A stretch of 64,000 nt of DNA from an uncultured Arthrobacter sp. (GTDB lineage: Bacteria > Actinomycetota > Actinomycetes > Actinomycetales > Micrococcaceae). This document shows positions 1 to 10,868 of the stretch, piece after piece. Position 1 is the first letter of the stretch. Every line of letters begins with the position of its first letter. Made by a program: the position numbers and the translations under genes. The stretch lies in NCBI RefSeq assembly GCF_947495145.1, contig NZ_CANLXP010000003.1, positions 62,001-126,000 on the forward strand, given 5' to 3'. The notes under the pieces were generated by a model that had not been told where the DNA came from, did no database searches, and saw only the letters and a program-made list of their open reading frames with translations.

Positions 1-2976
1 CGGCAGCTGACTCCCCTTGGGAAGCAGGCTGACGTCGCCCGCCGTGCCCAGCAGGTGCAGTTCGAGGCCCGCGATGCGCGTGCCCGACTGCTGGCGGACG
101 ACCTCGTCCAGCTGACCGCTTCCTTTGAACAGGAGATTGCTGACGAGGCGGCGCTGAAGGACCGGCGGACGGAAGTCGAAGCCCAATTGGAATCGGCGCG
201 GTCCCGGCAGGCCGAACTCGAGCGCCTTGCCGCAGAGGCGACGCCGCGCCTGAACTCAGCGCGCGACGCCTGGTACCGTCTTTCCTCCGCGCGCGAACGG
301 TTTCGCTCCCTGGGCGCACTGGCCGACGAGCGGCGTCGTCTCTTGGGGTCGGAGGACCCTGCGGGGGAGACAGGGCGCAATCCCGATGAGCTGGACCGGC
401 AGGCCGCGCTTGTCCGTGCGGAAGAGGCTGAGCTGCAGGAACTTATCGCCGAGCGGTCGGACATGCTTGAGGACGCGCTTGAGCAGCGTGCGGAAGCGGA
501 AGACGCAGCGGCAGCCGAGGAGCAGCGCCTCGCCTCCCTCCTGCGCGCGGCTGCGGACCGGCGCGAGGGTTTGGCGAAGCTGTCTGGCCAGGTGGGCGCG
601 GCACGCTCCCGGGTGGAGGCGGCAGAGGCGGAGCTTGGAAGGCTACGGGGATCCGTCGTCGAAGTGGGTGAGCGTCGTCGTCACGCGCAAAGCGAGTTCA
701 CCGCGCTTGAATCACAGGTGGCGGGTGCGGAGGAAGGCGAAGAAAGCCTCGACGCCGACTACGAGGAAGCAGGCGCCGCTCTCGACGCCGTGCTTGCAAC
801 GCTCGAGGAGCTGCGGACGGAGGAACGGGCGGCGGAGCGGGAGCGCGACGCCCTGCACGCACGCATCGAAGCGCTGAGATTGGGTCTGGAGCGCAAGGAC
901 GGGTCGCGCTCACTACTGGACGCCGGCCTCGATTTCGTGATTGGTCCCGTGTCCGGACTGCTTTCGGTGGAGCCCGGCTACGAGACCGCGATCGCGGCAG
1001 CGCTCGGCACGCTTGCCGAGGGTGTGGCAGTGGATTCACTGGAAGGGGCCGGTGCTGCGCTTCATCGGATGAAGGACGACGACGCCGGCAGGATTGCGTT
1101 ACTGGTTGCCGGATCATCTCCGGTTGAAGCGGAGGCCGGAGCACTGCCCGACGGCGTCCGTGCAGCGGCCTCGCTGGTTACCGCCCGGGGCGGGCTGGAA
1201 GGTGCCGTCAAAACGCTGCTGGCCGCCGTCGTCGTCGTTGATTCTCTCAGCGACGCCGCCGAGGTGGTGGAACAGCGCCCGCTACTGACGGCAGTGACCC
1301 GCGAAGGCGACGTCTACACAGCGGTATCGGTGAGCGGAGGTACCGCCGCAGCGCCGGGGACGCTCGAAATTCAGGCTGCCGTGGATGACGCAACCGAAGC
1401 CCTCCGCGCCGCCACCGAACGGTACGAGCGCTCGCGCTTCGGACTCTCCGCGGCGGCCGCGCGGCGGCAGGAGGCACAGGATCGGGCAGATGCAGCGTTG
1501 GAGCGGCTTCACGAGTCAGATGCCCGTCTCGCCGCCGTCGCCGAGAAGCTGGGCCAGCTCGGGTCGGTGCTGCGTTCGGCGTCCGGTGAAACAGAACGGC
1601 TGACCCGCCTGGCCGAGGCAGCGGAGGGAAACCTTGCCGCAGAGCAGGACCGGCTTGAGGAGATCACCGCGCGGCTGGCACAGGCGCAGGACGCACCGAC
1701 GGAGGCTGAGCCCGACACCCAGACGCGCGACATGCTCGCGCTGGCTGCCACGCACTCCCGCCAGGCGGAAATGGAAGCGAGGCTGGCCTTGCGCAGCGCT
1801 GAGGAGCAGCTGCGCGCAACCGCCAACCGGGCTGCGTCCCTTGAACATGCTGCACAGACCGAACGGACGGCGCGGGAACAGGCGGCGGAACGGGCACGGG
1901 TCCGGCGGATACAGAGCGCCAAGGCCGCTGCGGTGGGTCAGGCTGCGCAGCAAGCGCTCGCCTTTCTCGACATCTCTGTTGAGCGGGCCGGCCGGGCGCG
2001 CGATGCCGCCGAAGAAGTGCGGACGGCCTGGGAATCGGAGCTTTCCGCGGTCCGCAGCCGCAATGAGTCGCTGCTCACCGAGCTGGCGGAGCTGACCGAC
2101 TCCGTGCACCGGGATGAACTGGCGCGCGCCCAGCAGCGCCTCAGGATCGAGGCTCTTGAGAACCGGGCCATCGATGAGCTCGGACTCACTGCGGACCATC
2201 TTCTCGCTGAGTACGGTCCCGACCAGCCTGTTCCGGCCGCACCCAGCGCGGCAGACAAGTGGGCGGAATTGCGGGTAACGGTCGACGACGACGGGAATCC
2301 CGTGCGCGAGGGTGTTCCCTTCGTGAGGCAGGAGCAGGAGAAGCGCCTCAAACGGGCCGAGCGGGACCTGTCGGCGCTCGGCAAGGTCAATCCGCTGGCC
2401 CTTGAGGAGTTTGCGGCGCTGGAGGAACGCCATCAGTTCCTCAGCACCCAGCTGGAGGACCTGAAAGCCACCCGGAAGGACCTGCTCGACATCATCCGTG
2501 AGGTCGACGAGCGGGTGGAACAGGTGTTCACCGCCGCCTACCGCGACACGGCAGAGCAGTTCGAGCGGGTTTTCGGGCGCCTGTTCCCCGGCGGCGAGGG
2601 CCGCCTGGTACTGACCGAACCAGATGACATGCTGACCACCGGCATCGAAGTGGAGGCGAGGCCGGCCGGCAAGAAGATCAAGCGGCTCTCACTGCTTTCC
2701 GGCGGCGAGAGGTCACTCACCGCCGTCGCGCTTCTGGTTGCGATCTTCAAGGCCCGCCCGTCACCGTTCTACGTGATGGACGAGGTGGAGGCGGCACTGG
2801 ATGACACCAACCTTGGCCGATTGATCACCATCTTCGAGGAACTGCGGGAATCGAGCCAACTCATCGTGATCACCCACCAGAAACGCACCATGGAGGTAGC
2901 GGACGCGCTCTATGGCGTAACGATGAGGGGTGACGGCGTGTCCACGGTGATCAGCCAGCGGCTGGTCGACGCCTGA
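1..2976 (+). CDS. smc: Chromosome partition protein SMC (5' end missing)
   Basis: ATPase of the SMC-ScpAB condensin that compacts and segregates the chromosome. The frame is open from base 1, so the gene begins left of the window; 991 residues are visible and, against a usual length near 1,190, about 200 N-terminal residues including Walker A are absent. Seen in order: Ala/Glu/Arg-rich coiled coil, a hinge domain coded at about 900-1400, the returning coiled coil, then the C-terminal head with the ABC signature LSGGERS (about 2692-2712) and the Walker B motif FYVMDEVEAALDD (about 2766). The last 26 bases overlap the convergent MFS gene. smc next to ftsY is a common bacterial arrangement; here one gene on the other strand lies between them. 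Confidence 0.97.
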   Translation, partial: RQLTPLGKQADVARRAQQVQFEARDARARLLADDLVQLTASFEQEIADEAALKDRRTEVEAQLESARSRQAELERLAAEATPRLNSARDAWYRLSSARERFRSLGALADERRRLLGSEDPAGETGRNPDELDRQAALVRAEEAELQELIAERSDMLEDALEQRAEAEDAAAAEEQRLASLLRAAADRREGLAKLSGQVGAARSRVEAAEAELGRLRGSVVEVGERRRHAQSEFTALESQVAGAEEGEESLDADYEEAGAALDAVLATLEELRTEERAAERERDALHARIEALRLGLERKDGSRSLLDAGLDFVIGPVSGLLSVEPGYETAIAAALGTLAEGVAVDSLEGAGAALHRMKDDDAGRIALLVAGSSPVEAEAGALPDGVRAAASLVTARGGLEGAVKTLLAAVVVVDSLSDAAEVVEQRPLLTAVTREGDVYTAVSVSGGTAAAPGTLEIQAAVDDATEALRAATERYERSRFGLSAAAARRQEAQDRADAALERLHESDARLAAVAEKLGQLGSVLRSASGETERLTRLAEAAEGNLAAEQDRLEEITARLAQAQDAPTEAEPDTQTRDMLALAATHSRQAEMEARLALRSAEEQLRATANRAASLEHAAQTERTAREQAAERARVRRIQSAKAAAVGQAAQQALAFLDISVERAGRARDAAEEVRTAWESELSAVRSRNESLLTELAELTDSVHRDELARAQQRLRIEALENRAIDELGLTADHLLAEYGPDQPVPAAPSAADKWAELRVTVDDDGNPVREGVPFVRQEQEKRLKRAERDLSALGKVNPLALEEFAALEERHQFLSTQLEDLKATRKDLLDIIREVDERVEQVFTAAYRDTAEQFERVFGRLFPGGEGRLVLTEPDDMLTTGIEVEARPAGKKIKRLSLLSGGERSLTAVALLVAIFKARPSPFYVMDEVEAALDDTNLGRLITIFEELRESSQLIVITHQKRTMEVADALYGVTMRGDGVSTVISQRLVDA

Positions 2977-4219
2977 CGGACCGGTCCGCGTCCGCCAGCG
3001 TTTCGTGGGCGGCCGTCCACATCAGGAATGCCGCCAGCGCCGTGACGCCGGTCAGCCCGAAGGCCCAGCCGTAGGAGAAAGCATCCACAAGGAGCCCGGC
3101 CAGAATCGGCCCGAAGATTGTTCCCGTATCGGTGCTCATCTGGAAGGCTGCCAGCACCTTGCCGCCGCTTCGGTCGTTCCCGATGACATCGGCGACGGCA
3201 GCCTGCTGAGCGGGATTGAGGATTCCCGCACCAATGCCGGCAACCGCTGAGACGGCGAGGAACGTCGTCACATCGCCGGTCAGGCCCAGGCAGGCCATGG
3301 CGGCGCCGTTGACTGCCAGCCCTGTGAGCACCAGTGGTTTCCGACCCAGTGAATCAGCGAGCCTGCCGGATACGGTGAGCGCCAGCGCTGTACCCCCTGC
3401 GAAGAAGGCCAGCGAGATGCCCGCCACTTCGGGTCCGGCGCCGAGTACCGCCGCCGCGAATAGCGGGACGAGCGCCATCCGGACCCCGAACGATGCCCAG
3501 CCGTTGGCGAACCCTGAGACCAGTGCGGCCCGGTATGCCGAGTTCCTGACCGCCTCCCGCACCGTGAGCACGGGCTGGGCAGTACCACCCTTGCGGCCGC
3601 CCCGGGTGGTGGTGGTGTCTTTGAGTTGAAAGAAGACGACCGCGGCAGCCACCAGCAGGGCGCCGGCGTAGACAAGGAACGGAACACGTAGGCCGAACCC
3701 GGCCAGCAGGCCGCCCAGGAACGGCCCGGCAATGCTGCCGAGGAGGAAGGCGGAGGCATAAGCGCCCGTCACCCGTCCGCGTATCCCGGCGGGCGCCAGC
3801 CGGACGATGAGGCCCATCGCGGAAATGGTGAACATGGTGGAGCCGATACCGCCGAGCCCCCGGAAGATCAGCAACTGCCAATAGTCGGCGGCAAACGCGC
3901 ACGCCGCCGTTGACAGGGCCACGATCAGCAGTCCGGCCACATAGACGGGCCGTTCGCCGAGGCGTTCGACGAATTTGCCGCCGGCCGGGGCGAAGACCAA
4001 CCGCGTGAACGCGAACGCGCTGACGATGACGGCCGCGGCCGTTGCCTCCACTCCGAAGCTCTGCGCAAACTGGGGGAGCACCGGTGCAACCAGCCCGAAA
4101 CCGATCGCGATCACGAAAGCCGCGGCAATCAGTACCTTGAGTTCGCGCGGCAGGCGCGGCCGATCTTCTGCACGCGCTCGGAATCTGGCCCGCCCGGGAA
4201 AGTTTTTGAAAGCAACCAC
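2951..4219 (-). CDS. MFS transporter, drug-efflux-like
   Basis: A 422-residue major facilitator superfamily permease with about 12 hydrophobic segments split into two six-helix halves around a short Arg/Gly-rich loop (near residues 200-215). The cytoplasmic loop after helix 2 carries a degenerate MFS motif A (GGKFVERLGERPVY). The start is GTG at 4219, the first start after an in-frame stop at 4223-4225. It points away from ftsY, and its 3' end overlaps smc tail to tail. The substrate cannot be told from sequence; multidrug efflux is the usual role of this type. Confidence 0.85.
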   Translation of the reverse strand: MVAFKNFPGRARFRARAEDRPRLPRELKVLIAAAFVIAIGFGLVAPVLPQFAQSFGVEATAAAVIVSAFAFTRLVFAPAGGKFVERLGERPVYVAGLLIVALSTAACAFAADYWQLLIFRGLGGIGSTMFTISAMGLIVRLAPAGIRGRVTGAYASAFLLGSIAGPFLGGLLAGFGLRVPFLVYAGALLVAAAVVFFQLKDTTTTRGGRKGGTAQPVLTVREAVRNSAYRAALVSGFANGWASFGVRMALVPLFAAAVLGAGPEVAGISLAFFAGGTALALTVSGRLADSLGRKPLVLTGLAVNGAAMACLGLTGDVTTFLAVSAVAGIGAGILNPAQQAAVADVIGNDRSGGKVLAAFQMSTDTGTIFGPILAGLLVDAFSYGWAFGLTGVTALAAFLMWTAAHETLADADRSVRRRPAAG

Positions 4220-4284
4220 GATTCATGATTCTCCCAGTTTCTTCGGCCGGGCCCGCCCGGTGGCCGTGTGAGAAGCTTGGGAGC

Positions 4285-5490
4285 GTGAATGAGATCCTTC
4301 CGATAGCTATTTACATAGTCGTAGCCTTGGCCGTGCTTGGGTCGCTGGCGGCCCTGCTGGTGCGCTCCCGCCGCACGCCCCCGGGCACCTACACCACCAC
4401 CCGCGACCTCGACGACGACGGCGGCCTCGCCTCACGCGGCGCAGGAACCGACACGCTCGAAAGGCCCGGTGACCTCGATACCGGACCCGACGTCGTCGTT
4501 CCGGATGACCTGCGTGACCTCGAGGAGACGCAAACCGGCGTCGAGACCATACCGGTCGAGACTCCGGACCCCGTGCAGGGACGCCTCGCCCGGTTGCGCG
4601 CCCGGCTCGCGAAGTCCAACAACGCGCTCGGCAAGGGGCTCCTGGCGCTGCTGTCCCGGGACCGCATCGATGAGGACGTATGGGACGAGATTGAGGAGAC
4701 CCTTCTCCTGGCCGACCTGGGCACCGCACCGACCGGCGAACTCGTGGACGCCCTTCGCGAACGCGTGAAAATCGCCGGCAGCCGCAGTCCGGAAGAGGTC
4801 AAGGGGATGCTCCGTGAAGAGCTGATCAAGCTCGTGGACCCCACGATGGACCGTTCGCTGGCCACGGACCGCCACGCCGACCGCCCAGCCATCGTCATGG
4901 TTGTCGGGGTGAACGGCGTGGGCAAGACCACTACGGTCGGGAAGCTCGCCCGCGTCCTCGTCGCCGAGGATAAGGATGTGCTCCTGGGAGCCGCCGACAC
5001 CTTCCGCGCAGCCGCTGCCGAGCAGCTTGCCACCTGGGGACAGCGGGTCGGGGTACCCACAGTGAAGTCCGACGTCGACGGCGCCGATCCTGCCTCGGTG
5101 GCCTTTGAGGCTGTCAAGGCCGGCATTGAAGGCGAGGTCGACGTCGTTATGATCGACACGGCCGGCCGCCTGCAGAACAAGGTTGGCCTGATGGACGAGC
5201 TCGGCAAGGTCAAGCGCGTCATTGAGAAGCAGGGCACCGTGGATGAGGTGCTGCTCGTCCTTGACGCCACTACCGGTCAGAACGGACTGAATCAGGCGAA
5301 GGTGTTCGCTGAGGTCGTCAACATCACGGGAATTGTCCTGACCAAGCTGGACGGCACCGCCAAGGGCGGCATCGTCGTCGCAATCCAGCGCTCGCTGGGG
5401 GTGCCGGTCAAGCTGATCGGTCTGGGTGAGGGCGCTGATGACCTGGCGCCTTTCGACGCTGAGGAATTCGTCGACGCGCTGCTGAACTGA
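4285..5490 (+). CDS. ftsY: Signal recognition particle receptor FtsY
   Basis: SRP receptor GTPase that docks ribosome-SRP complexes at the membrane. The 401-residue protein starts with a hydrophobic segment (ILPIAIYIVVALAVLGSLAA), giving a transmembrane anchor as in other actinobacterial FtsY, followed by an acidic linker (residues about 30-90) and the NG domain: P loop GVNGVGKTTTVGKLA, DTAGR, and TKLDGTAKGG. I chose the GTG at 4285 because a GGGAG sits just upstream (4279-4283) and the protein then begins directly with the anchor; an in-frame upstream ATG at 4225 would add 20 unconvincing residues. A strong hairpin terminator follows. Its partner ffh lies 5 kb downstream. Confidence 0.96.
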   Translation: MNEILPIAIYIVVALAVLGSLAALLVRSRRTPPGTYTTTRDLDDDGGLASRGAGTDTLERPGDLDTGPDVVVPDDLRDLEETQTGVETIPVETPDPVQGRLARLRARLAKSNNALGKGLLALLSRDRIDEDVWDEIEETLLLADLGTAPTGELVDALRERVKIAGSRSPEEVKGMLREELIKLVDPTMDRSLATDRHADRPAIVMVVGVNGVGKTTTVGKLARVLVAEDKDVLLGAADTFRAAAAEQLATWGQRVGVPTVKSDVDGADPASVAFEAVKAGIEGEVDVVMIDTAGRLQNKVGLMDELGKVKRVIEKQGTVDEVLLVLDATTGQNGLNQAKVFAEVVNITGIVLTKLDGTAKGGIVVAIQRSLGVPVKLIGLGEGADDLAPFDAEEFVDALLN

Positions 5491-5507
5491 CCGCTGCCTG
5501 CCAACGG

Positions 5508-5544
5508 AAAACGCGCCGGAGAGGATGCCTCTCCGGCGCGTTTT
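5508..5544. terminator. Bidirectional intrinsic terminator, ftsY / GH79-like gene
   Basis: A perfect 17-bp inverted repeat (5508-5524 and 5528-5544) with a 3-base loop, GC-rich core and A4/T4 flanks. It lies between two convergent genes and can stop both. Confidence 0.9.
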
Positions 5545-5563
5545 CTTTCCAGCTGACGCTGTG

Positions 5564-7303
5564 TCAGAACGTGAACGTGAAGACAGTTGCCGTACCCGCC
5601 GTGATCGGGAGAGCGACTTCAGTAGTTCCCGGAACAAAGCCCGGAATTGAGGGGCGGTCGGCGGCTGGGATCGGCGGAGCTTCCCGTCCATCAATCAGCG
5701 TTTCATTCTCGGCGCCGTAGGAAGGCCCGTTCATCTGCGTCATGACTCCGGTGTGCGCGCCGTCCGGCAAGCTGATTGTGACATCGGTTTGCGCGGCCGT
5801 CTCCGGATTGTTCTCATTGACCAGAATGACGCTCAGGCTGCCGTCGTCGTGCTGAACGGCGTAGCTGTAGGCAAGGCCGCCGCCGCTCTGCGATGATTCG
5901 AGGAACCAGCCCGCGGGCATCTCCGCGACGAGTGACTGGCCGTACCAGTTGGCCCGCTCATGGAAGGTGCCGTCCGGCTGCAGGTACGCGCCGCCGGTGC
6001 AGATGGAGGACATGGGAGGTCCGCCCTGGCAGGTGATGAGGGAGCTATGGAAGCTGAGCTTCGGGATACCGAGCTTTGCGGCGCTGAGCGCGTAATCCAC
6101 GGTCCAGAGCGCGGAAGCATGGGTTTCAGTGGTTTCATTCGATCCCGGACAGGCGGAAATGCCGGTCTCGGGGATCCACGTGCTCAAGCCGGCCGCGTTG
6201 GCGGGCGCCATCGCTTGCAACCGGTAGTCCTGCGCCCGCTCGTGGATCGGCGCAGCCATCAGGTTCTCCATGATCGGCTCTCCCAGAGGGTCCTTTGCAC
6301 CATCGCACTGCGAAAGCGGGTAATGATGAAATGACAGGACTTTCTCCTGCGGCAGGTCGGCCTGCGCAAACGGTTCCCACCAGGACTCGGAATAGGTACC
6401 CGGGCCAACAATGGGCACATCGGGGGCGACTGCGTAGATGGCGTCTGCATACTGCTTCAGTTCGCCGAGATACTCCTCCACGCCCCAGTCGTCCGGACGA
6501 AGCCCGGTGCTTGGATATCCATTTGGCTCGTTACCGACCGTGATGCCGACCAACCGGTCTCCAAAAATACCGGTCGCGTGCTTCGCCATGTCGGCCGCCC
6601 GTGCGGGGTCAAAATGGGCGAGGTCAACGGTCAGACTGATGGTCGCGTCTGCGGCCTCGAGAAGGGTATTGATCCGTTCGAGATCAGCCGGACCCACGGC
6701 GCGAACGGGGTGCGCCTCATCTCCGGTGAGATTGGACGGAGTCGGCTCACCGGTCGAGGTCCAGAAAAATCGGCGATCCACCGCGTTGCCGCCGAACCGG
6801 AGCATCGGCTTCCCCAGTCCTGTCAGACTCGAAACGATTTCGGCGTTGTCGCCCGACAATTGAGGACTCGCAAGGTCCGTGGCCTCAAGAGAGATACCGA
6901 TGAGGCCGGTAGGCAGCATGGTGCCCGTTTGTTCGTTACTGACGTCGATGGACATCGGCTCGACGGCCTCCAGCGGAGACCCCGCGGGTGGCCCCGCTTG
7001 TTGGTAGAACACAGTGGGGGCAGGAGGAAGCGCCTCTGGTGCAGGAGGCGATGTCTCATTAGCGATGGATGGCGGCGGCGTCGCGCCAGAGACCGGCGGA
7101 GGCGTGCCGATGTCGACGCCCTGGTCAGTCCGGCCATCATTCCCGATCACAGAGACGCCGATCAAGCCGGCCGCTACCAACGCAGCCAGCGCTGCGGAAG
7201 TGCCCACGAGGATGCGGGGACTTGGACGACGGCGGCGGGGCGGGTCTGCTTCGTGTCCGTCTCGGGGTGACGGGTAGTTCGATTCATTGGGCGGGTGAGA
7301 CAT
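5564..7303 (-). CDS. Secreted or membrane-anchored GH79-like glycoside hydrolase
   Basis: A 579-residue protein that resembles clan GH-A beta-glucuronidase/heparanase-like enzymes. Visible: a basic cytoplasmic N terminus, one hydrophobic segment at about residues 30-54 (signal anchor), a Pro/Ser/Ala-rich linker to about residue 115, a TIM-barrel region, and a C-terminal beta domain. The probable acid/base Glu259 lies in GITVGNEPNG and the probable nucleophile Glu379 in STWIPETG, the order and spacing expected of GH-A enzymes. The start is ATG at 7303, preceded by TGGAG; an upstream in-frame start adds only 11 residues. Substrate is unknown; a uronic-acid-containing polysaccharide is a guess from family. 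It stands alone, facing ftsY. Confidence 0.65.
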   Translation of the reverse strand: MSHPPNESNYPSPRDGHEADPPRRRRPSPRILVGTSAALAALVAAGLIGVSVIGNDGRTDQGVDIGTPPPVSGATPPPSIANETSPPAPEALPPAPTVFYQQAGPPAGSPLEAVEPMSIDVSNEQTGTMLPTGLIGISLEATDLASPQLSGDNAEIVSSLTGLGKPMLRFGGNAVDRRFFWTSTGEPTPSNLTGDEAHPVRAVGPADLERINTLLEAADATISLTVDLAHFDPARAADMAKHATGIFGDRLVGITVGNEPNGYPSTGLRPDDWGVEEYLGELKQYADAIYAVAPDVPIVGPGTYSESWWEPFAQADLPQEKVLSFHHYPLSQCDGAKDPLGEPIMENLMAAPIHERAQDYRLQAMAPANAAGLSTWIPETGISACPGSNETTETHASALWTVDYALSAAKLGIPKLSFHSSLITCQGGPPMSSICTGGAYLQPDGTFHERANWYGQSLVAEMPAGWFLESSQSGGGLAYSYAVQHDDGSLSVILVNENNPETAAQTDVTISLPDGAHTGVMTQMNGPSYGAENETLIDGREAPPIPAADRPSIPGFVPGTTEVALPITAGTATVFTFTF

Positions 7304-7424
7304 ACTTCTCCATATCAGGCTGGGATCCAGCGTCAATCCAGCTTAACCGCTTCTGGACTATCGTCCGAGCGCCGGCCGATGACAACGAGCTAAGGCCGTC
7401 AGGAAGGCGCCCCGGGATCCTCTT

Positions 7425-7440
7425 GAAACATGTTCGAAAC
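7425..7440 (+). promoter_or_regulatory. Candidate GlnR-type box upstream of amt
   Basis: Two GAAAC pentamers separated by exactly six bases, at 7425-7429 and 7436-7440. This matches the half-site spacing of the actinomycete GlnR box (GTNAC/GAAAC-N6-GAAAC). It lies about 135 bp upstream of the amt start. A second, less regular pair of GAAAC pentamers is at 7511-7515 and 7526-7530. That GlnR binds here is inference. Confidence 0.45.
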
Positions 7441-7574
7441 TTCGCCGATTTGCATTCTTTACTCCAGCGGGTCCGCCGTAACGTCCCGGCAACACAATTC
7501 CCAAGGTGCCGAAACACGCGATTGTGAAACTTCTTTCAGCGGGAAGTGCCCGCCACTCGCGAGAGGACGTAACG

Positions 7575-9217
<1,643 letters not shown>

Positions 9218-9237
9218 TTCGATGTGACCCCCCGAAA

Positions 9238-9275
9238 AACTGTGGCGGACTGGTGCATACCAGTCCGCCACAGTT
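9238..9275. terminator. Intrinsic terminator after amt-glnK
   Basis: Perfect 16-bp inverted repeat (9238-9253 / 9260-9275) with a 6-base loop, preceded by a run of A. It lies between convergent glnK and zwf-like genes; the A-run gives a T-run for leftward transcripts, and TTGCG follows rightward. Confidence 0.85.
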
Positions 9276-9308
9276 GCGTCATTCCGCAGATGCCACCTCG
9301 GTGGATCG

Positions 9309-10754
9309 TTACGCATCATCTCTATGCAACGCCCAGGATTCAGGTCCGTCGGACCCGGCGGGGTACTCATCCATCGGTACCTCGTCGGCTTTCCACGCGG
9401 CCAGTACCGGCTCCACGATGCGCCAGCAGTCCTCAGCGGTATCCCCGCGGACGGACAATGTCGGGTCACCTGACAGCACGCCGTCGAGGACTTCGCCGTA
9501 GGGCAGAAGCTCCGACGCGTTCAGCTCGGCCTGAAGTGTTGTCCGGTCGAGGCAGAAGACATCCCCGGGCCCGTTGACGTCAATATCCAGTTGGAGCGTG
9601 TCCGGGCCGAAACCGATCCGGAGTTGTGTGGGGGAGTCCACCCCGGTGAAACCATCAGGCAGGTGATTCACCGGCTTGAAGGTGATCACCGCTTCCTTCC
9701 GGGTTCGGCCGAGTGACTTCCCTGAGCGCAACCGGAACGGAACTCCTGCCCACCGATCGTTGTCAATCGACACCACAATCTCCGCCAGCGTTTCAGTGCC
9801 CCGGGATTTGTCGACACCGCTCTCATCGACGTAGTTGGGAACGTCGCGTCCGTCGATGCTGCCGGCCGTGTACCGCGCCCGCCGGGTACTGGAGCGGAAA
9901 TCCTGATGTACGGAACTCGCCCTGAGAACCGATCCGATATGGTCCCGCAGGTCCCGCTCATGCAGGGTTGACGGAGCGTTCATCGCGATCAGCGCCATCA
10001 CCTGCAGAAGGTGGCTCTGGATCATGTCCTTCAAAGCACCGGCGCCGTCGTAATAGCGTGCGCGGTTCTCGAGGGTGAGCTTCTCGTCGAAGACGATGTC
10101 GACGGATTCGATGTGCAGGCTGTTCCACACCGGCTCCAGCAGACGGTTAGCGAAACGCAGCCCGAGAATGTTCAGTACCGTCGCTTTGCCGAGGAAGTGA
10201 TCAACCCGGTGGATGTGGTCCTCCGGCACAAGCCGGCTGAGCACCGTGTTGAGTCGGGCCGCCGATTCCCTGTCGGTACCGAACGGTTTCTCCATCACCA
10301 GACGTGAACCTTCGGGCAGATCCCCGGGCTCGAGCGTGGCGCAGGCCTTTTCGCTGACGGCCGGCGGTAACGCGAAGTAAATGGCGACCGGAGGCTGAAG
10401 CCCTGCGATAAGTTCCGCCAGCGCACCCTGTGCAGTCACATCAACTTGATGGTAGCTGCTGGCAGCGCAGATCTGTTCCAGCGCTCCGCCGTCGTTCCTG
10501 GCGCCCGAGTCAGGCGTGGCGGCGGCGAAGGACGTATCCAGCCGCCTCTGCCAATCCTCAGCGTTCCACGCGTCGGAACCCGCTCCCACCAGGGTGATTC
10601 CCTCTGCTTTGCCGTTCCTCACAAGCCGCGCGAGTCCCGGCAGCAGCAGGCGGCCTGTGAGGTCACCCGAAGCACCGAGAATCAGCAGCGTCCTGATTGC
10701 CTGGCCTCGAAATTGGTTTCCGGATGCCTGTTCATCAATCGCATGAGTAGTCAC
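9309..10754 (-). CDS. zwf: Glucose-6-phosphate dehydrogenase family protein
   Basis: Oxidises glucose 6-phosphate to 6-phosphogluconolactone with NAD(P), the first step of the oxidative pentose phosphate route. The 481-residue protein has the N-terminal Rossmann motif ILGASGDLTGRLLLPGL, the VMEKPFGTD segment and the family signature DHFLGKATVLNILGLRF; the catalytic His is probably that in QSHLLQV. The start is GTG at 10754 (first in-frame start after a stop) but its Shine-Dalgarno signal is poor, so the true start could lie inside. It is not next to tal, opcA or pgl, as the main actinobacterial zwf usually is, so it may be a second copy. gnd is far away at 38 kb. Confidence 0.85.
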   Translation of the reverse strand: MTTHAIDEQASGNQFRGQAIRTLLILGASGDLTGRLLLPGLARLVRNGKAEGITLVGAGSDAWNAEDWQRRLDTSFAAATPDSGARNDGGALEQICAASSYHQVDVTAQGALAELIAGLQPPVAIYFALPPAVSEKACATLEPGDLPEGSRLVMEKPFGTDRESAARLNTVLSRLVPEDHIHRVDHFLGKATVLNILGLRFANRLLEPVWNSLHIESVDIVFDEKLTLENRARYYDGAGALKDMIQSHLLQVMALIAMNAPSTLHERDLRDHIGSVLRASSVHQDFRSSTRRARYTAGSIDGRDVPNYVDESGVDKSRGTETLAEIVVSIDNDRWAGVPFRLRSGKSLGRTRKEAVITFKPVNHLPDGFTGVDSPTQLRIGFGPDTLQLDIDVNGPGDVFCLDRTTLQAELNASELLPYGEVLDGVLSGDPTLSVRGDTAEDCWRIVEPVLAAWKADEVPMDEYPAGSDGPESWALHRDDA

Positions 10755-10868
10755 CCTTACACCCTGCCACTGTCAGGGGGTGGCTGTCTGCTGCCCGAAA
10801 GGAGTGAACCCAGTTGCTACCCTAGATAGTTGAATCCACTTGAGTTCGAGGAAAGCAGTTCACGCACC

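Noticed and set aside
4432-5694. 420-codon frame antisense to ftsY
   Set aside because: Lies wholly over ftsY and its terminator; composition is that of a reverse-complemented gene.
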